Of a stretch of DNA of 64,000 nucleotides, positions 1 to 10,374 are shown in pieces. A program made the position numbers and the translations under genes. The DNA lies in contig OX387194.1 of assembly GCA_947561395.2 (NCBI GenBank), positions 13,130,048 through 13,194,047 on the forward strand, in the 5' to 3' direction. Positions within the stretch are counted from its first letter, which is position 1. Each line of letters starts with the position of its first letter. The stretch comes from Buxus sempervirens (Eukaryota; Streptophyta; Magnoliopsida; Buxales; Buxaceae). A model generated the notes under the pieces. The model ran no database searches. It saw nothing but the letters and a program-made list of their open reading frames with translations, and had not been told where the DNA came from.

Positions 1-702
1 ACCTCAATACCAAGGACAGCTCCAGAAGTGGAGATCTGGATTTCACTTTCCTCCCGACAAAGAATGGAAGTGATTGATGTCCTAAAAAGCTTATAAAGAT
101 GTTTTTGCACAGTATTACCAAAATATTTCAGGGATGGATACAGAATTCGTTATTCATAGACTACAGCCTTGACCCAAAAAAAAAAAAAGCAATGAAGTAG
201 AAGCTCATGCAATTCACAATTGATGATTGACAACTGAGGCAAAAGAAAACGATGGAGATATATGCTGATAATGGATCACTAGATAGTCTTGAGAAATATT
301 TGTGATTTCTCCAAAATTTTCATGATCTGGATGTCAACAGGGGCAATTATATGGAATGAAAGCAATATTACATGTTGAAGTTGAAATTCCGTCGTTGAGA
401 ATCCTTATGGAAGCAGAGCTCGATGAAGCAGAATGGGTCCAAGCCAGATATGATCAGTTAAATCTGATCGAAGAAAAGAGACTAAAGGCACTATGTCCTA
501 TCAGAAGAGAATTGCAAGGGCTTACAACAAGAAGGTTAGGCCGAGGACTTTTGAACCGGAGGATTTGATGTTAAAGAAAATGTTGCCACCCAATGTTGTC
601 AAAAAGGAATTAACTGGAAGAGCTCTGATACCGACAGATATGGATGGTGAAATACTTCCTGAACCAATCAACTCAGATGCTGTGAAAAAATATTATGCCT
701 AA
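1..702 (+). pseudogene. Ty3/gypsy (Tat/Ogre-like) pol relic, internally deleted
   Basis: Two pieces of a plant Ty3/gypsy polyprotein lie side by side. About 85-180 resembles the segment just before the reverse transcriptase core (YKDVFA-like, then a stretch like GMDTEFVIHRL). From 341 the reading jumps to the integrase C-terminal part: EVEIPSLRILMEAELDEAEW at 376-435, then a frame change near 490, then YQKRIARAYNKKVRP at 496-540 and the typical polyprotein end DAVKKYYA followed by a stop at 700-702. Most of RT, RNase H and the integrase core are missing, so this is an internal deletion plus at least one frameshift, not an active gene. Family recognition rests on remembered integrase tails. 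The PPT and LTR at 2728 in the same orientation support the call. Confidence 0.8.
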
Positions 703-1853
703 ACCAGGACAATTTTTGAAATGACGAGAGGCCGTCTTTGCTTTTCATAAAATAAAATAAAACCCTAGTTAGACCAGTTGAGCCTTTATACTACTTGTGT
801 TTTACCTAAAATCAAGGCTTGCAATTTCACACTGGGGCAATTTCAGTTTTAAAAGGGAATGTTCACACTGGGGCAAATTCGGAAATGTTTACAATGGAGC
901 AAGTTTAAAAAAAAAAAAGGAAAGAAGAAAGAGAAATGATACAAAAGGGAAAAGGGAAATCAAGTGTCAAAAAAAAAAAGAAGGGAAATTGAAGAACAAG
1001 GGAATTGGGATAACGAAATGAGAGGAAAATGGGATAAGGAATTGGAAAGGAAAGGGGAAATGAAGAAAAACGGGCTAAGGAAGTGGAAAGGAAGGAAATG
1101 GGATAAGGAAATAAGCAATAAAAGGGAGCAATGAACAAGGGAATTGGGTACAAAAGAAAATTCAAGTGACCTTGCAAGCCTTGGTTTGACCTATGAATTT
1201 AAGAAATTTTGAGCCTAAAAATCCCTTCTTTTCTAAACCTAAACCTTAGCCTACGTTTCGTCCTATTTGTTAAGTCCTCTCCGATCAAATCATGTCTTGG
1301 AAATAGCAAAATTATACTGATAAGATTGGTAATGAAGGAATGATAGTCCAAATGTTCAGAATGAATGTGCTGATAATCAAGTGATAGTGTTGTGAAGAAT
1401 CTTCAAAAAAAAAAAAAAGAAGGAAGAAGAAGAAGAAGAAGAAAGAAATGAGCAAGGCAACCATTTTATGACCTCATACTAGTGATTCTCAGAATGGATG
1501 GCAATATCTGGATTCTTCCTCTGATTAAACTTGGTGATTCTATGCTTAACAATCTTGAAGCAATATGATCTGTTCTAAGGGAGAAAATGGTATCTAGATT
1601 GAAACACATGGATAAATTCACAAGTACTAGGATGGTTAATGATAAAGTTCCCTTAATCAAAAATTCCTAATTCATGTTACTTCTTCTCATTATTCAGACT
1701 TCTCTTTTGTTTTGCATTATTAGGCTTTCATAATTTGTTTATTAAGAAATGCCCAAATTTGTCCTTAGAAACAGAGGAGATCAATTTGATCATCCATAAA
1801 CAGAAACAGGTATAGTGTCGTTTTCAAAGGAGAATGTGCCAAAAATGCAGGAG

Positions 1854-2075
1854 TGGATCAAAGAAGTCTCCCTCAGCAAATGTAGATTTGCATGATGTCG
1901 TCTGAAGATTCATGAGCGGATCAAAGAAGTCGCCCTCAACAAATGCAAATTTACATGATGCCGTCTGAAAATTCATGAGTCAATCAAAGAAGTCTCTCAG
2001 TAGATGCAGAGCTGTATGATGCCGTCTGAAGATTCATAAGCAAGAAAGTCTTCCTCAGCAAATGCAAGACAAGAA
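1854..2075 (+). repeat. 63-64 bp tandem repeat, about 3.5 copies
   Basis: Units begin with GGATCAAAGAAGTC-like sequence at 1854, 1918 and 1981, with a truncated unit at about 2041. Each contains CCTCAGCAAATG and ATGCCGTCTGAAGATTCATGAG variants. The copies have drifted from each other. It lies in the 3' spacer of the gypsy element. Confidence 0.75.
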
Positions 2076-2713
2076 GTCCATACTGTGAATTCTCCAAGGA
2101 GGTTTGAAGCACATACCAGTCCTCAGTAATGTGTGAGCTCAAATAAGAAGAGTGTCAAGAACAGAAGACCTCCCAGGGAGTTGAGGGAGCTGCTCAAGAG
2201 GTTCAAAGGGCTGAAGTGATGGCCCTAATGTAAATTTTTATTCCCACTTTTGTAATTTTATAGGGATTCCACTCTCCAACCCAGGCATCATTCTGTTCTC
2301 TACCATACTTCCACTCTCATCTGAAAATTCCTTTGAATCCAATCAACTCCTCCTTCTCATCATTCCTCGTCAGAGCTAATCAAAGAGAGTTAAATCCTTA
2401 AAAACAAAAATACTCATGTCAAGGCCCCAAGATAATATAAGAAATTGGAAAATCATTGAATGTCAAAATGCATTGAATTTTGTTTAGAAAGGTAACCATA
2501 TAAGACCTCGGCATTGGATACAAGTGATCCATGTAAGACTTCGGCATTGGACACTTTGCAAAATAGAAAAATAAAACACTATGTAAGACTTCGGCATTAG
2601 TGGTTTTATCCTTGCAAAAAAAAAAAGGGAGCAATCAATGATTCGACATCTTCTTATATTACCCAAAATTAGGGTTCCATTAGTCTTTGCTGTTCGTTAG
2701 TAACTAACTCTAG

Positions 2714-2727
2714 CAAAGAGGGGCAGC
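2714..2727 (+). promoter_or_regulatory. Polypurine tract (PPT) before LTR
   Basis: CAAAGAGGGGCAGC sits directly against the LTR start TGTCAGAACC. A purine-rich run ending in GCAGC or similar immediately before TGT is the usual plus-strand primer position of Tat/Ogre-type elements. It marks the following LTR as the 3' LTR of the element whose pol relic lies at 1-702. Confidence 0.65.
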
Positions 2728-3244
2728 TGTCAGAACCCTAATTTTGGGGGTTTAATTTGCAAAACAGAAAAAGGAACTTTTTGAAATAAAAGTTGGAAAA
2801 CGGGGAAAAGTGAAATTTTCAAAATTAATTTTTGCACCCTAAACTTTTTAAAATAACAGAAAGGGAATTAATTTTTCAAATTTACAAAACCTGACCCCAA
2901 GTTTCCAACGAACATCCACTTTCTATTTTAAATCGTGGGTTGCCATTTTGCAACCCAAATCAGGAGGAAACCACTCCAAATTGTTTCCCACGTTTAAAAA
3001 AGTTGATTAAGAGGGGAATAGAAGGTTTTGTAGAAGGATTTAACAAATCATTTCAAACTTTGGAAAGTTTCCTAACGACTGGTGACAGTCGTTCCAATCT
3101 ATTGTTCTCCCTCTCTTTTCTTGCTATTGGCTCTCTATTCTCCCTCTCTTCTTTTCTAGATTAGAAACTTCCTAAGAGGAAAGATTTCTTCTTTCCCTTT
3201 TGCTGTGATTCTCTCTCTTGAACCTACCGGAGGCAATCCGCCTC

Positions 3245-3251
3245 TATAAAA
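3245..3251 (+). promoter_or_regulatory. TATA box of LTR copy 1
   Basis: TATAAAA at 3245-3251 lies about 520 bp into the LTR and is conserved at 62782-62788 in the second copy. It probably marks the U3/R boundary region of this LTR family. Confidence 0.55.
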
Positions 3252-4806
3252 TGGAGGCTTCCACCATTTCGAGAGGGAAGAAAGAGAGCTTCATCTATTC
3301 TTAGGAGATTTTCGGAACCTATTGGGAATTCTCGAGACTCCCTCTCTCTCGCAAAAAACCTCTCGCAACCTATCTCTCTCTGTCGAAGTCTCCACTGGTG
3401 TGATTTCTCTTGCCACTACAAAAACCTTGGATCTGCGGTGAACTTCCGAAACTCCAAATAGAAAACCTTTCTCTGTCGCAACTCCCTACTTGCATCGACC
3501 CCCGTTCACCTGTCTCATTATATTCTTCTGTGGAGGACAAACCCATTTCTGTGTGGGTATTGTCGAAACCTCCAAGACCCGCTGACGGTTCTCTAAGTCA
3601 CTCATCCTCTCCTTGTTACAGCAGCATCTGCACGTAGCACTCTCACTCTTTCGTGGCGGTTCAGCAATCGGCAGTTCACTTTTCTGCTGCAAGCGATTGT
3701 TTTCATCTGTTATTCTACTCTCTCGAACTCAGGTAGGCCACTACCAATTTTCCAAACTTATGCTTCTATTGCTGATTCTAGTAGTCGGGTAATTAATTTG
3801 TGTACAGTATTTATTTTGTTCAAAAGAGAATTTTTGTATCAACTGTTGCAATGATATAAGATATGTTCGTAGAAAGTTTTGGTTGATCTATTGATTGTTG
3901 TTAACGTATTCATAAGAGTTTGTTAAATTGGCTATCACACTCAAATCTGATTAATTAATTCCAACGAGATGTATTGCAATTCTTTGATCCCTTGTATATG
4001 CCTACAGTTAGCTAAGATTAGTAGATTGGGTTTTAGATAATCGGATTCTGTTCCTTTAAAATTTTTATCGTTTTCCTATGTATAAAATCTAGAAACTTAA
4101 ATTTTCCTTTCTAGGACGTGTATGTATTTTTAGGGTTTGCACATTGTAGACACCTGATTTTTGCACCCCTGAAATGAAGAAAATAAAAAGTCAAATTAAA
4201 AGTCAAACCTAAGGGGGTCAAAATTTTGACTTTTTGATCGGGTACAAATTGACCACTAAACTTTATACCATTGGAAAGAGGACTTCGATACGATTCCAAC
4301 GCAACTGAATTTGCTCAAATCGGAGTCCAAATAAAGAAGTTATGGGCTGGTCAAGTCTGAAAATAGCAGAAATCGGCTTTCTGCAAAACTCCAAATTAGC
4401 TGCTCAATTGGACATCAGCAGAAAGAGCGCATCGACACGACTCCAACGCAATTGAGTTTGCTGGAATCGGAGTCCCGGATAAGGAGATATGAGCAAAACT
4501 GGCTCCGGGACGCGGCTTTGCACTTTTGCTAAAAAACCCGAATTTGCTGCCGAACTCTAGCTCAGTAGATAGAAGATTTCAATCTGATTCCAACACCACT
4601 AAGTTTGCTGAAATCGGATATCAAATGAAAAAGTTATGAGCAGTCAAAAATCTCGAAAAATCTGCCCATGTGGCAAAATTGAAGAAAGGACAAAAATAAA
4701 TAAATAAAAATCTAAGAATAAAATAATAATATTTTGTAAATATCTAACAATTAAACTAAATCAAAAATAAAATAGAAAATAGAAAAGACATGTGTCTTCT
4801 AACAAA

Positions 4807-4952
4807 CCAATCTTAAAGAATAAAATAATATTAAAACTTAAAGAATCTTAAGATTAAAATAAATAAAAAATAAAGAAAACCAATCTTAAAGAATAAAATA
4901 ATATTAAAACTTAAAGAATCTTAAGATTAAAATAAATAAAAAATAAAGAAAA
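4807..4952 (+). repeat. 73-bp tandem duplication in nested LTR
   Basis: The block starting CCAATCTTAAAG at 4807 recurs at 4880 with the same AT-rich content up to TAAAGAAAA. The two copies look identical by eye, so the duplication is recent. It lies in the U3 part, upstream of the TATA box. Confidence 0.8.
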
Positions 4953-5093
4953 AATAGTAACCACATTCGTAGGAGGATAAGATGATGTGGAGAGATAAGA
5001 ATAAAAAATATTTACGTTTTAGTTATGTCAAACAAGAAATTAAAATTCAGTCAAAAAAGTGATTAAAATTCAGTTTCAGGTCATTTTTTCAAC

Positions 5094-5133
5094 TATAAAA
5101 AGGGAGGGCCCCCCCCCCCCCCCCCCCCCCCCC
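5094..5133 (+). promoter_or_regulatory. LTR promoter: TATA box then C25 homopolymer
   Basis: TATAAAA at 5094-5100 is followed by AGGGAGGG and 25 consecutive C (5109-5133), which is where the transcript of the nested LTR would start. A run this long is prone to slippage and sequencing error, so its exact length is uncertain. Confidence 0.5.
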
Positions 5134-6959
5134 ACCCATTTCAATCCATCAAGAAATCCCCTTTCCTTCTCCCCCTCTTGCTCTCTCCTACAGCTCCTCC
5201 CCTCTTCTTCTTGGTCTTTTCCCACGTCCAAGCTCCACCCAATTTACATCTCCCTCAATACCCAAACCCCAAAATACCCTTAGGCTACCTCCAAACCATG
5301 TCCAAACTCTGCTTTTCCACCTTGTAAGCGTAGATAACCCATCGAACCCCTGCCAAAACCAATTTAGAAAACCAACAAAGACGCGGAAGCACTGCCAAAA
5401 TTCTAGGAGAACCCCTTTCAACCCATTTCGGAGAATGAACGGGAGCGCGAAAGCGCTGCCAAAATCTCTCTGAAAAATCACAAGACCGTGCCCCTTCTCC
5501 TCACCTTCAATCTCCTTCCAATCTAAGAATAAAAGAACCCCTTTTCAAACCCAATTCGGAAAATCAAAGGAGGAGCGGAAGCGTTGCTCAAATTACTCGG
5601 GGAATCCAAAACACAACAGAAGTGAAAGGTAACATTAAAGGAATGCTTTTGGGTAAATTTCAATAAATTCAGTTCTTCGTTAAGTTGATTTCTCTTCTTA
5701 TTTTTTTTTTTACTACTTCTCACCTGTTTCCTCTCTGTGGCATGATGATGAGTTCCCCATGACAAGGGGAAGAACTCATTCAAAAGGTGGAAAAAGAGAG
5801 CCATTAGAAAAAATGGGTAAAAAGAAACCCATTCCATGACATTTCTAAAGAAGGCAATTATCCCTTTGAACTGTCTCATGTATCCCATACTCTCCCCTTC
5901 CCTTCCCTTCTTGAGATTGACAACAAGTGATTAAAACAAAATCTCAAATCTCCAAAGAATGCAAGAGAGGAGAGAAGAAGGCCTTTTAGGCCAAATAAAT
6001 CAAATGGAGCACCTTGAAGATGCTTAGAACCCCAAAAGAAGCTGCCAAACATCCTAGAAGATAACCAGAATGGTCCTAACCAAAATCGGAGCAAAACAGT
6101 GAAATCGGGCGAAGCCCGTATTTTATGTACGGTCCAAGCGCGCCCGTATTCAATATACGGTCCGGTCTTAACCGTGTTGAATTTACGGTTCAGACCAGCC
6201 CGTATAGTAAATACGGGCAGCATTAAAGATAATTTAAAAAATCAATTTCTTCGGCCCGGTTTGACTTGATCCAACCCGAACCGGCCTAATTTAACCCAAT
6301 GAGTTAGCTGGGCTATCCCAAGCCCATTTGTGGACCATGGACCTAACCAAGACCACCCTGGGCCCACCCTAGACCTGCCCAAACCAAGCCCGTTTTCAAT
6401 AAAACGGGCCCAAGGCCACTTGATCCTAGGCTAACGGGCCAAATCCAAGCCCATCAAACCCAAATAAAAATGTAAATAAATAAGCTAAGTAAATAACCAA
6501 AATAGGGTTACCCAATAACCCTACTGGGCCCCAGGCCCAACCTTGACCACCCACGGGTCTTCCAACGGGACCCGAATCTGACTCACATCACATAAATAAA
6601 AAAATAAAATCAAATAAAAGGAACCCACACCTTAAGAGGGCCCCACAAGACCAAATAAGGTAGAATGCTGGCCTAGGAAAGGGTGAACTTGACTCAAAAA
6701 TCAGGGAGACCCGAGGGACCCGTCAGACCGGCCGGGCGGACCAGGGTGTCTTTAGGACTTCCCCGGCCGTAACCGAAGACTTAGCCAGAACTCTAGAAAA
6801 GCCGCAGACCAGACTTAGACCTGGATAGGGCAAACCCGTGTCTGCCTGCACATCTCAGGTAGTAGCGACTCCGAAAGTCCCGAGGCACGCACGAACTACA
6901 AAACGTGCGCCTGGTGTGCGATCTAGGTCAAGATTTAGGTGCGCACACACATGTAGTAA

Positions 6960-7930
6960 CATTTAGAAAATTTAAGATTTGTGTAGGGTAGCAAATTTAG
7001 AAATGTCTCTTTTTTTAGCATTTGTATTAGAAACTTTCCTTTTTGGTATATTTAATTTAAAAGTTTTCCTTTTTATTAGATTAGAAATTTGTAAATATTG
7101 AAATTTTAGAAACAAATTCTCTTGTACAAAATCTAATAAATTTAGAAATATTTCCATTTTAGGATTTGTATATTATCAAATTTAGAAACATTTAGAAAAT
7201 TAGAAATTTTCCTTTTTTAAGAACATTAGAAACTTTCCTTTTTAAATATTTAGAAATAGTTACCTTGTATAAATTTTAACAAACTTAGAAATTTTCTTCT
7301 TTTAGATTTGTATATTATCAAATTTAGAAACATTTAGAAAATTAGAAATTTTCCTTTTTTAGAACATTAGAAACTTTCCTTTTTTAAATATTTAGAAATA
7401 ATTACCTTGTATAAATGTTAACAAACTTAGAAATTTTCTTCTTTTAGATTTGTATATTATCAAATTTAGAAACATGTAGAAAATTAGAAGTTTCCCCTTT
7501 TTTAGAACATTAGAAACTTTCCTTTTTAAATATTTAGAAATAATTACCTTGTATGAAATTTAACCAACTTAGAAAATTTTCTTCTTTTAGATTTGTATAT
7601 TATCAAATTTATAAACATTTAGAAAATTAGAAGTTTTCCTTTTTTAGAACATTAGAAATTTTCCTTTTTAAATATTTAGAAATAATTACCTTGTATGAAA
7701 TTTAACCAACTTAGAAAATTTTCTTCTTTTTAGATTTGTATATTATCAAATTTAAAAACATTTAGAAAATTAGAAACTTTCCTTTTAATAAATTTAGAAA
7801 CTTTCTTTTTTAATAATTTAAATTTTGTAAATTAGGATTTTAGAAATAATTATCTTGTATAAAATTTAACAAACTTAGGAACTTTCCTTAGTATTTGTAA
7901 ATATTTAAAATTTTGAAATTGTGAATAAAT
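6960..7930 (+). repeat. 142-143 bp tandem repeats in 3' half of LTR copy 1
   Basis: The phrase ATTTGTATATTATCAAATTT recurs at 7164, 7306, 7448, 7591 and 7734, a spacing of 142-143 bp. Each unit also carries AGAAATTTTCCTTTTTTAG and CTTGTATAAA-like text. Flanking sequence (6960-7160 and 7780-7930) is built from the same TTAGAAA/TTTCCTTTT words. The array recurs at 63690-64000 in LTR copy 2. Confidence 0.85.
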
Positions 7931-8120
7931 AATTTCTTTTCAGGGTGAAATCTAGATAAGGTAACTGGTTCATTGAACCAGGGGTGGTTGGGTGCCTAAC
8001 ACCTTCCCAACCATTTAATTGAACCCCCTAACCCAGAAATCTGGTTAAACCAAATTTAAAACTCGCATGTGACTAACTATTTCTCTTGGTGTCCATCCAC
8101 ACCTGAAATCGAACCATGGA

Positions 8121-8133
8121 TGGTGACGACTCC
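8121..8133 (+). promoter_or_regulatory. Candidate primer binding site (PBS)
   Basis: TGGTGACGACTCC starts with TGG, as expected for the complement of a tRNA 3' CCA end, and resembles the TGGTGGCGACTCC type used by Tat/Ogre elements. A PBS directly after this LTR is unexpected because the same LTR has a PPT in front, so an internal-LTR-internal arrangement is implied. Confidence 0.45.
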
Positions 8134-9787
8134 ATTGACCCAAACCGACCCCCACGGGCCGTGTTCCCACATCTTGTATATGTTTTGCCATTCCAATCTA
8201 TTTCCCCTGATTGATCCTTCCCATTTTCTGTACTGGTTGAGGAAACAAAGGAAGAAAAATTGCTCATGCTTGGTAAGGGTAGCATAGTGTTGAGTTACAT
8301 TGAAACTGTTTTAACAATCCTGAGGAAATCAGTATCTTCATTAGGTGATGCAGAAAGGTCATGATACATAATCATGAAAATTTAAACCATTCAGGAGTCA
8401 TCCAAAAGCACCGTATGTAGTGAAACCAACTATGGCAATCTCTCCTAAACATTTTTGGAGACAATCCAACCCTCTGACCGATTTCTATTTCTCCTTCCCA
8501 ATAATCACCATAAAAAGCACATCGATATCAATGAGGTTTAGCAACACAAATACTTCCCCATCATCCCATTCTAAAGAAAGAAAAAAAGGTCCTTTTTGGT
8601 CTGCCTTTAATGATTTTAGATACTTCAGCATGCAGCATTTTGGGCACTTTTTCACAGGCTTGATCCTGCAACATGCCCTGGTAATTTTTACCTAATTTCC
8701 TGTTAGAGGTTATAACAACCCAACTGACTTGGATATCTTACTTTTTCCAGTCTTCCCATACTCAACATCCTTAGCTCCACTTATCCCTTAATTTGCTGCT
8801 TCTTTGTTAACCAACATTCTGCTCCATAATTCAATATAGGTTCAGTAATAATAATGTCATCAACTTTGTGCAGTGCCATCGACTTGCAATTCAACAATAA
8901 TGAGTATATCATATTGGAAAAGTAATAACACCGATACCAGGTGCCGATAATCATCATAAGAGAAACATGGAACCATATGAACCAAATTTAAGGTATCAAG
9001 AGCAGAATAACTTTAAGTTGTTGAGATAATATGAAAGATAGGATTAACGAAGCAGTTTCATACAGTGTAGGGATAGAAAGCATAAATATTATATGGCAGG
9101 CCCAGCAAATGAGTTTGAAAGTAAAAATGGGAATTTTTGACTTCAGATTTTATATTTCCTAGCCTAGAAATCGTATTTGATGAGTAAGTTATGTTTTAGA
9201 TTAAGCTCCCAAGGAGAAGCCATTCCACTAGCCATCTATTATGTGCAGATACTTGTCTTTTTATTTGTAAAAGCAACCTTACAAGGATCAAGAGAATTGA
9301 AAGACATTCTGGACACATACTATTCCGGTGCATCTAATGTCACATATGCAGCTTCCTCAGAAGATTTTGAAGCAGATGAATGCCATAAACAGTTAATTCT
9401 GATGGAATCCAATAAATCACATCAGAGGGCTTTATCCAATAGCCTGGCAGAGGATGCACTTATCCAAAAAAAAAAAGGGGGTGGGGGATGGAAAATTAGG
9501 CTTCAGATTAACGAAGCATTTGAGTAGAGCATTATTAGAATAGTTGTCATGGGCTGTCATGGAAAATTCAAATAACATATGGATACAAATATGAGAAACA
9601 AGTACCTGAAAAATGAAGGATTTCCGCACCTCAATTCTTGTCCTTTTGGTTCATGGTTATAGAATTCAATCCTATTGGTGAACGAATTCACACACCATAC
9701 GGGATTTGACAAATGAAAAATGGCAGAAAGGAGCTTATTTTGGTATGTTATTTTCACAGGACCAATTAAAATGATAAAACTGATATA
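8134..9787. other. No gene seen
   Basis: The first 50-150 bp may be truncated 5' internal sequence of the gypsy element. The rest is AT-rich with only short frames. A + strand open stretch at about 9280-9470 (ending before an A10 run) has protein-like composition but no recognisable domain, start or partner exon. Confidence 0.5.
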
Positions 9788-9795
9788 GCCTCCTC

Positions 9796-10366
9796 CACTG
9801 TTATTAAAGGAGCTCACCTAGGCACAGCCGCCACCTATGGGCATAGGCGTTTTTTAAAAATCTAAGGCGATGCTCGCCTAGGCTGTTTTCGCCTGGGCTA
9901 GCGCCTTTGTGAATAGGCGACTATTGATATCTATTTTTAATATAATTATATTTTCTTAATACATCATAAAACAAAACAAAATGAAGCATAAGGGGTTTGA
10001 ATTAGAAAGAGAACCCGCAGTAGCCCAGCTCTTAGAGAAGAGAACGGATTTTTATCTGAAAGGCAGGTTGCCTTGTGAATTCTATCAAATTATCTGTTTT
10101 GATACAAATTTAATTCCGGATGGATTTATCATATTAGTATGATTGTTGATTTGCATCAGACCTCTGAATCCCACAGGATATGGTCTTGACTCTTGATTGG
10201 ATTGCATTATGTGTTACCCTCTTTTAGGTTTGCAAATAATACATGCAAGTTTACTACAAAAATCCTTGCAAAATTGCACCTAAAGAGCAAAATATACACG
10301 TGTTAGACGTAGATAAACACAACAATATTATAAACAAATTATCGACTAGGCGATTTAATAACATTG
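9796..10366. mobile_element. hAT-type MITE with 8-bp TSD
   Basis: The terminal inverted repeats are CACTGTTATTAAA on the left and CAATGTTATTAAA on the right (reverse complement), each followed inward by CCTAGGC/GCCTAG-like sequence. The exact 8-bp duplication GCCTCCTC flanks it at 9788-9795 and 10367-10374. An 8-bp duplication with CA..TG ends is typical of the hAT superfamily. It is 571 bp with no coding capacity, so it is non-autonomous. The subterminal region is rich in GGCG/CGCCTAGG words, which may be transposase binding motifs. Confidence 0.8.
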
Positions 10367-10374
10367 GCCTCCTC

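Larger units (their letters stand above)
703..2727 (+). mobile_element. 3' noncoding spacer of the Tat/Ogre-like element
   Basis: This lies between the end of pol and the downstream LTR and has no usable reading frame. Tat/Ogre-type elements commonly carry a long stretch here. It contains A-rich GGAAA/GGGATAAGG purine repeats (905-1150), an A-rich/GAAGAA run (1406-1445), a 63-bp tandem repeat (1854-2075), three copies of a TAAGACTTCGGCATT-like motif (about 2499, 2533 and 2584), and a polypurine tract against the LTR at 2714-2727. Confidence 0.6.
4145..6947 (+). mobile_element. Nested 2.8-kb solo LTR with 5-bp TSD
   Basis: It begins TGTAGACACC and ends TGCGCACA, and is flanked by CACAT on both sides (4140-4144 and 6948-6952). 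The homologous LTR at 63661-63680 carries the uninterrupted site GGTTTGCACATGTAGTAAC, which proves that 4145-6947 was inserted. TG...CA ends, a 5-bp duplication, 2803 bp and no coding capacity fit a solo LTR. A TATAAAA box at 5094-5100 followed by a C25 run, a 73-bp perfect-looking tandem duplication (4807-4952) and a GC-richer 3' half are internal features. A compact non-autonomous element is the alternative; I see no pair of shorter direct terminal repeats inside it. Confidence 0.85.
2728..8116 (+). mobile_element. Long LTR of Tat/Ogre-like retrotransposon (copy 1), interrupted
   Basis: The 5' boundary is TGTCAGAACC right after the PPT. It is homologous along its length to 62193-64000: the same opening, the TTGCCATTTTGCAACCC motif, TATA box, splice-rich leader and 142-bp repeats. 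A foreign solo LTR (4145-6947) splits it; without that and one copy of the duplicated target it is about 2.58 kb. The 3' end is placed at about 8116, just before a PBS-like TGGTGACGACTCC at 8121, and after a GGGTGCCTAACACCTTCCC stretch (7991-8009) that is common at the ends of such LTRs. The start is firm; the 3' end is inferred. Confidence 0.7.

Noticed and set aside
5188..6223. Several 97-121 codon - strand frames
   Set aside because: They lie in the GC-richer part of a solo LTR, have no domains and are interrupted by poly-Lys/Phe runs.
9177..9527. A 116-codon + strand frame
   Set aside because: The middle looks protein-like, but it ends through an A10G7 run, has no domain and no linked exons.
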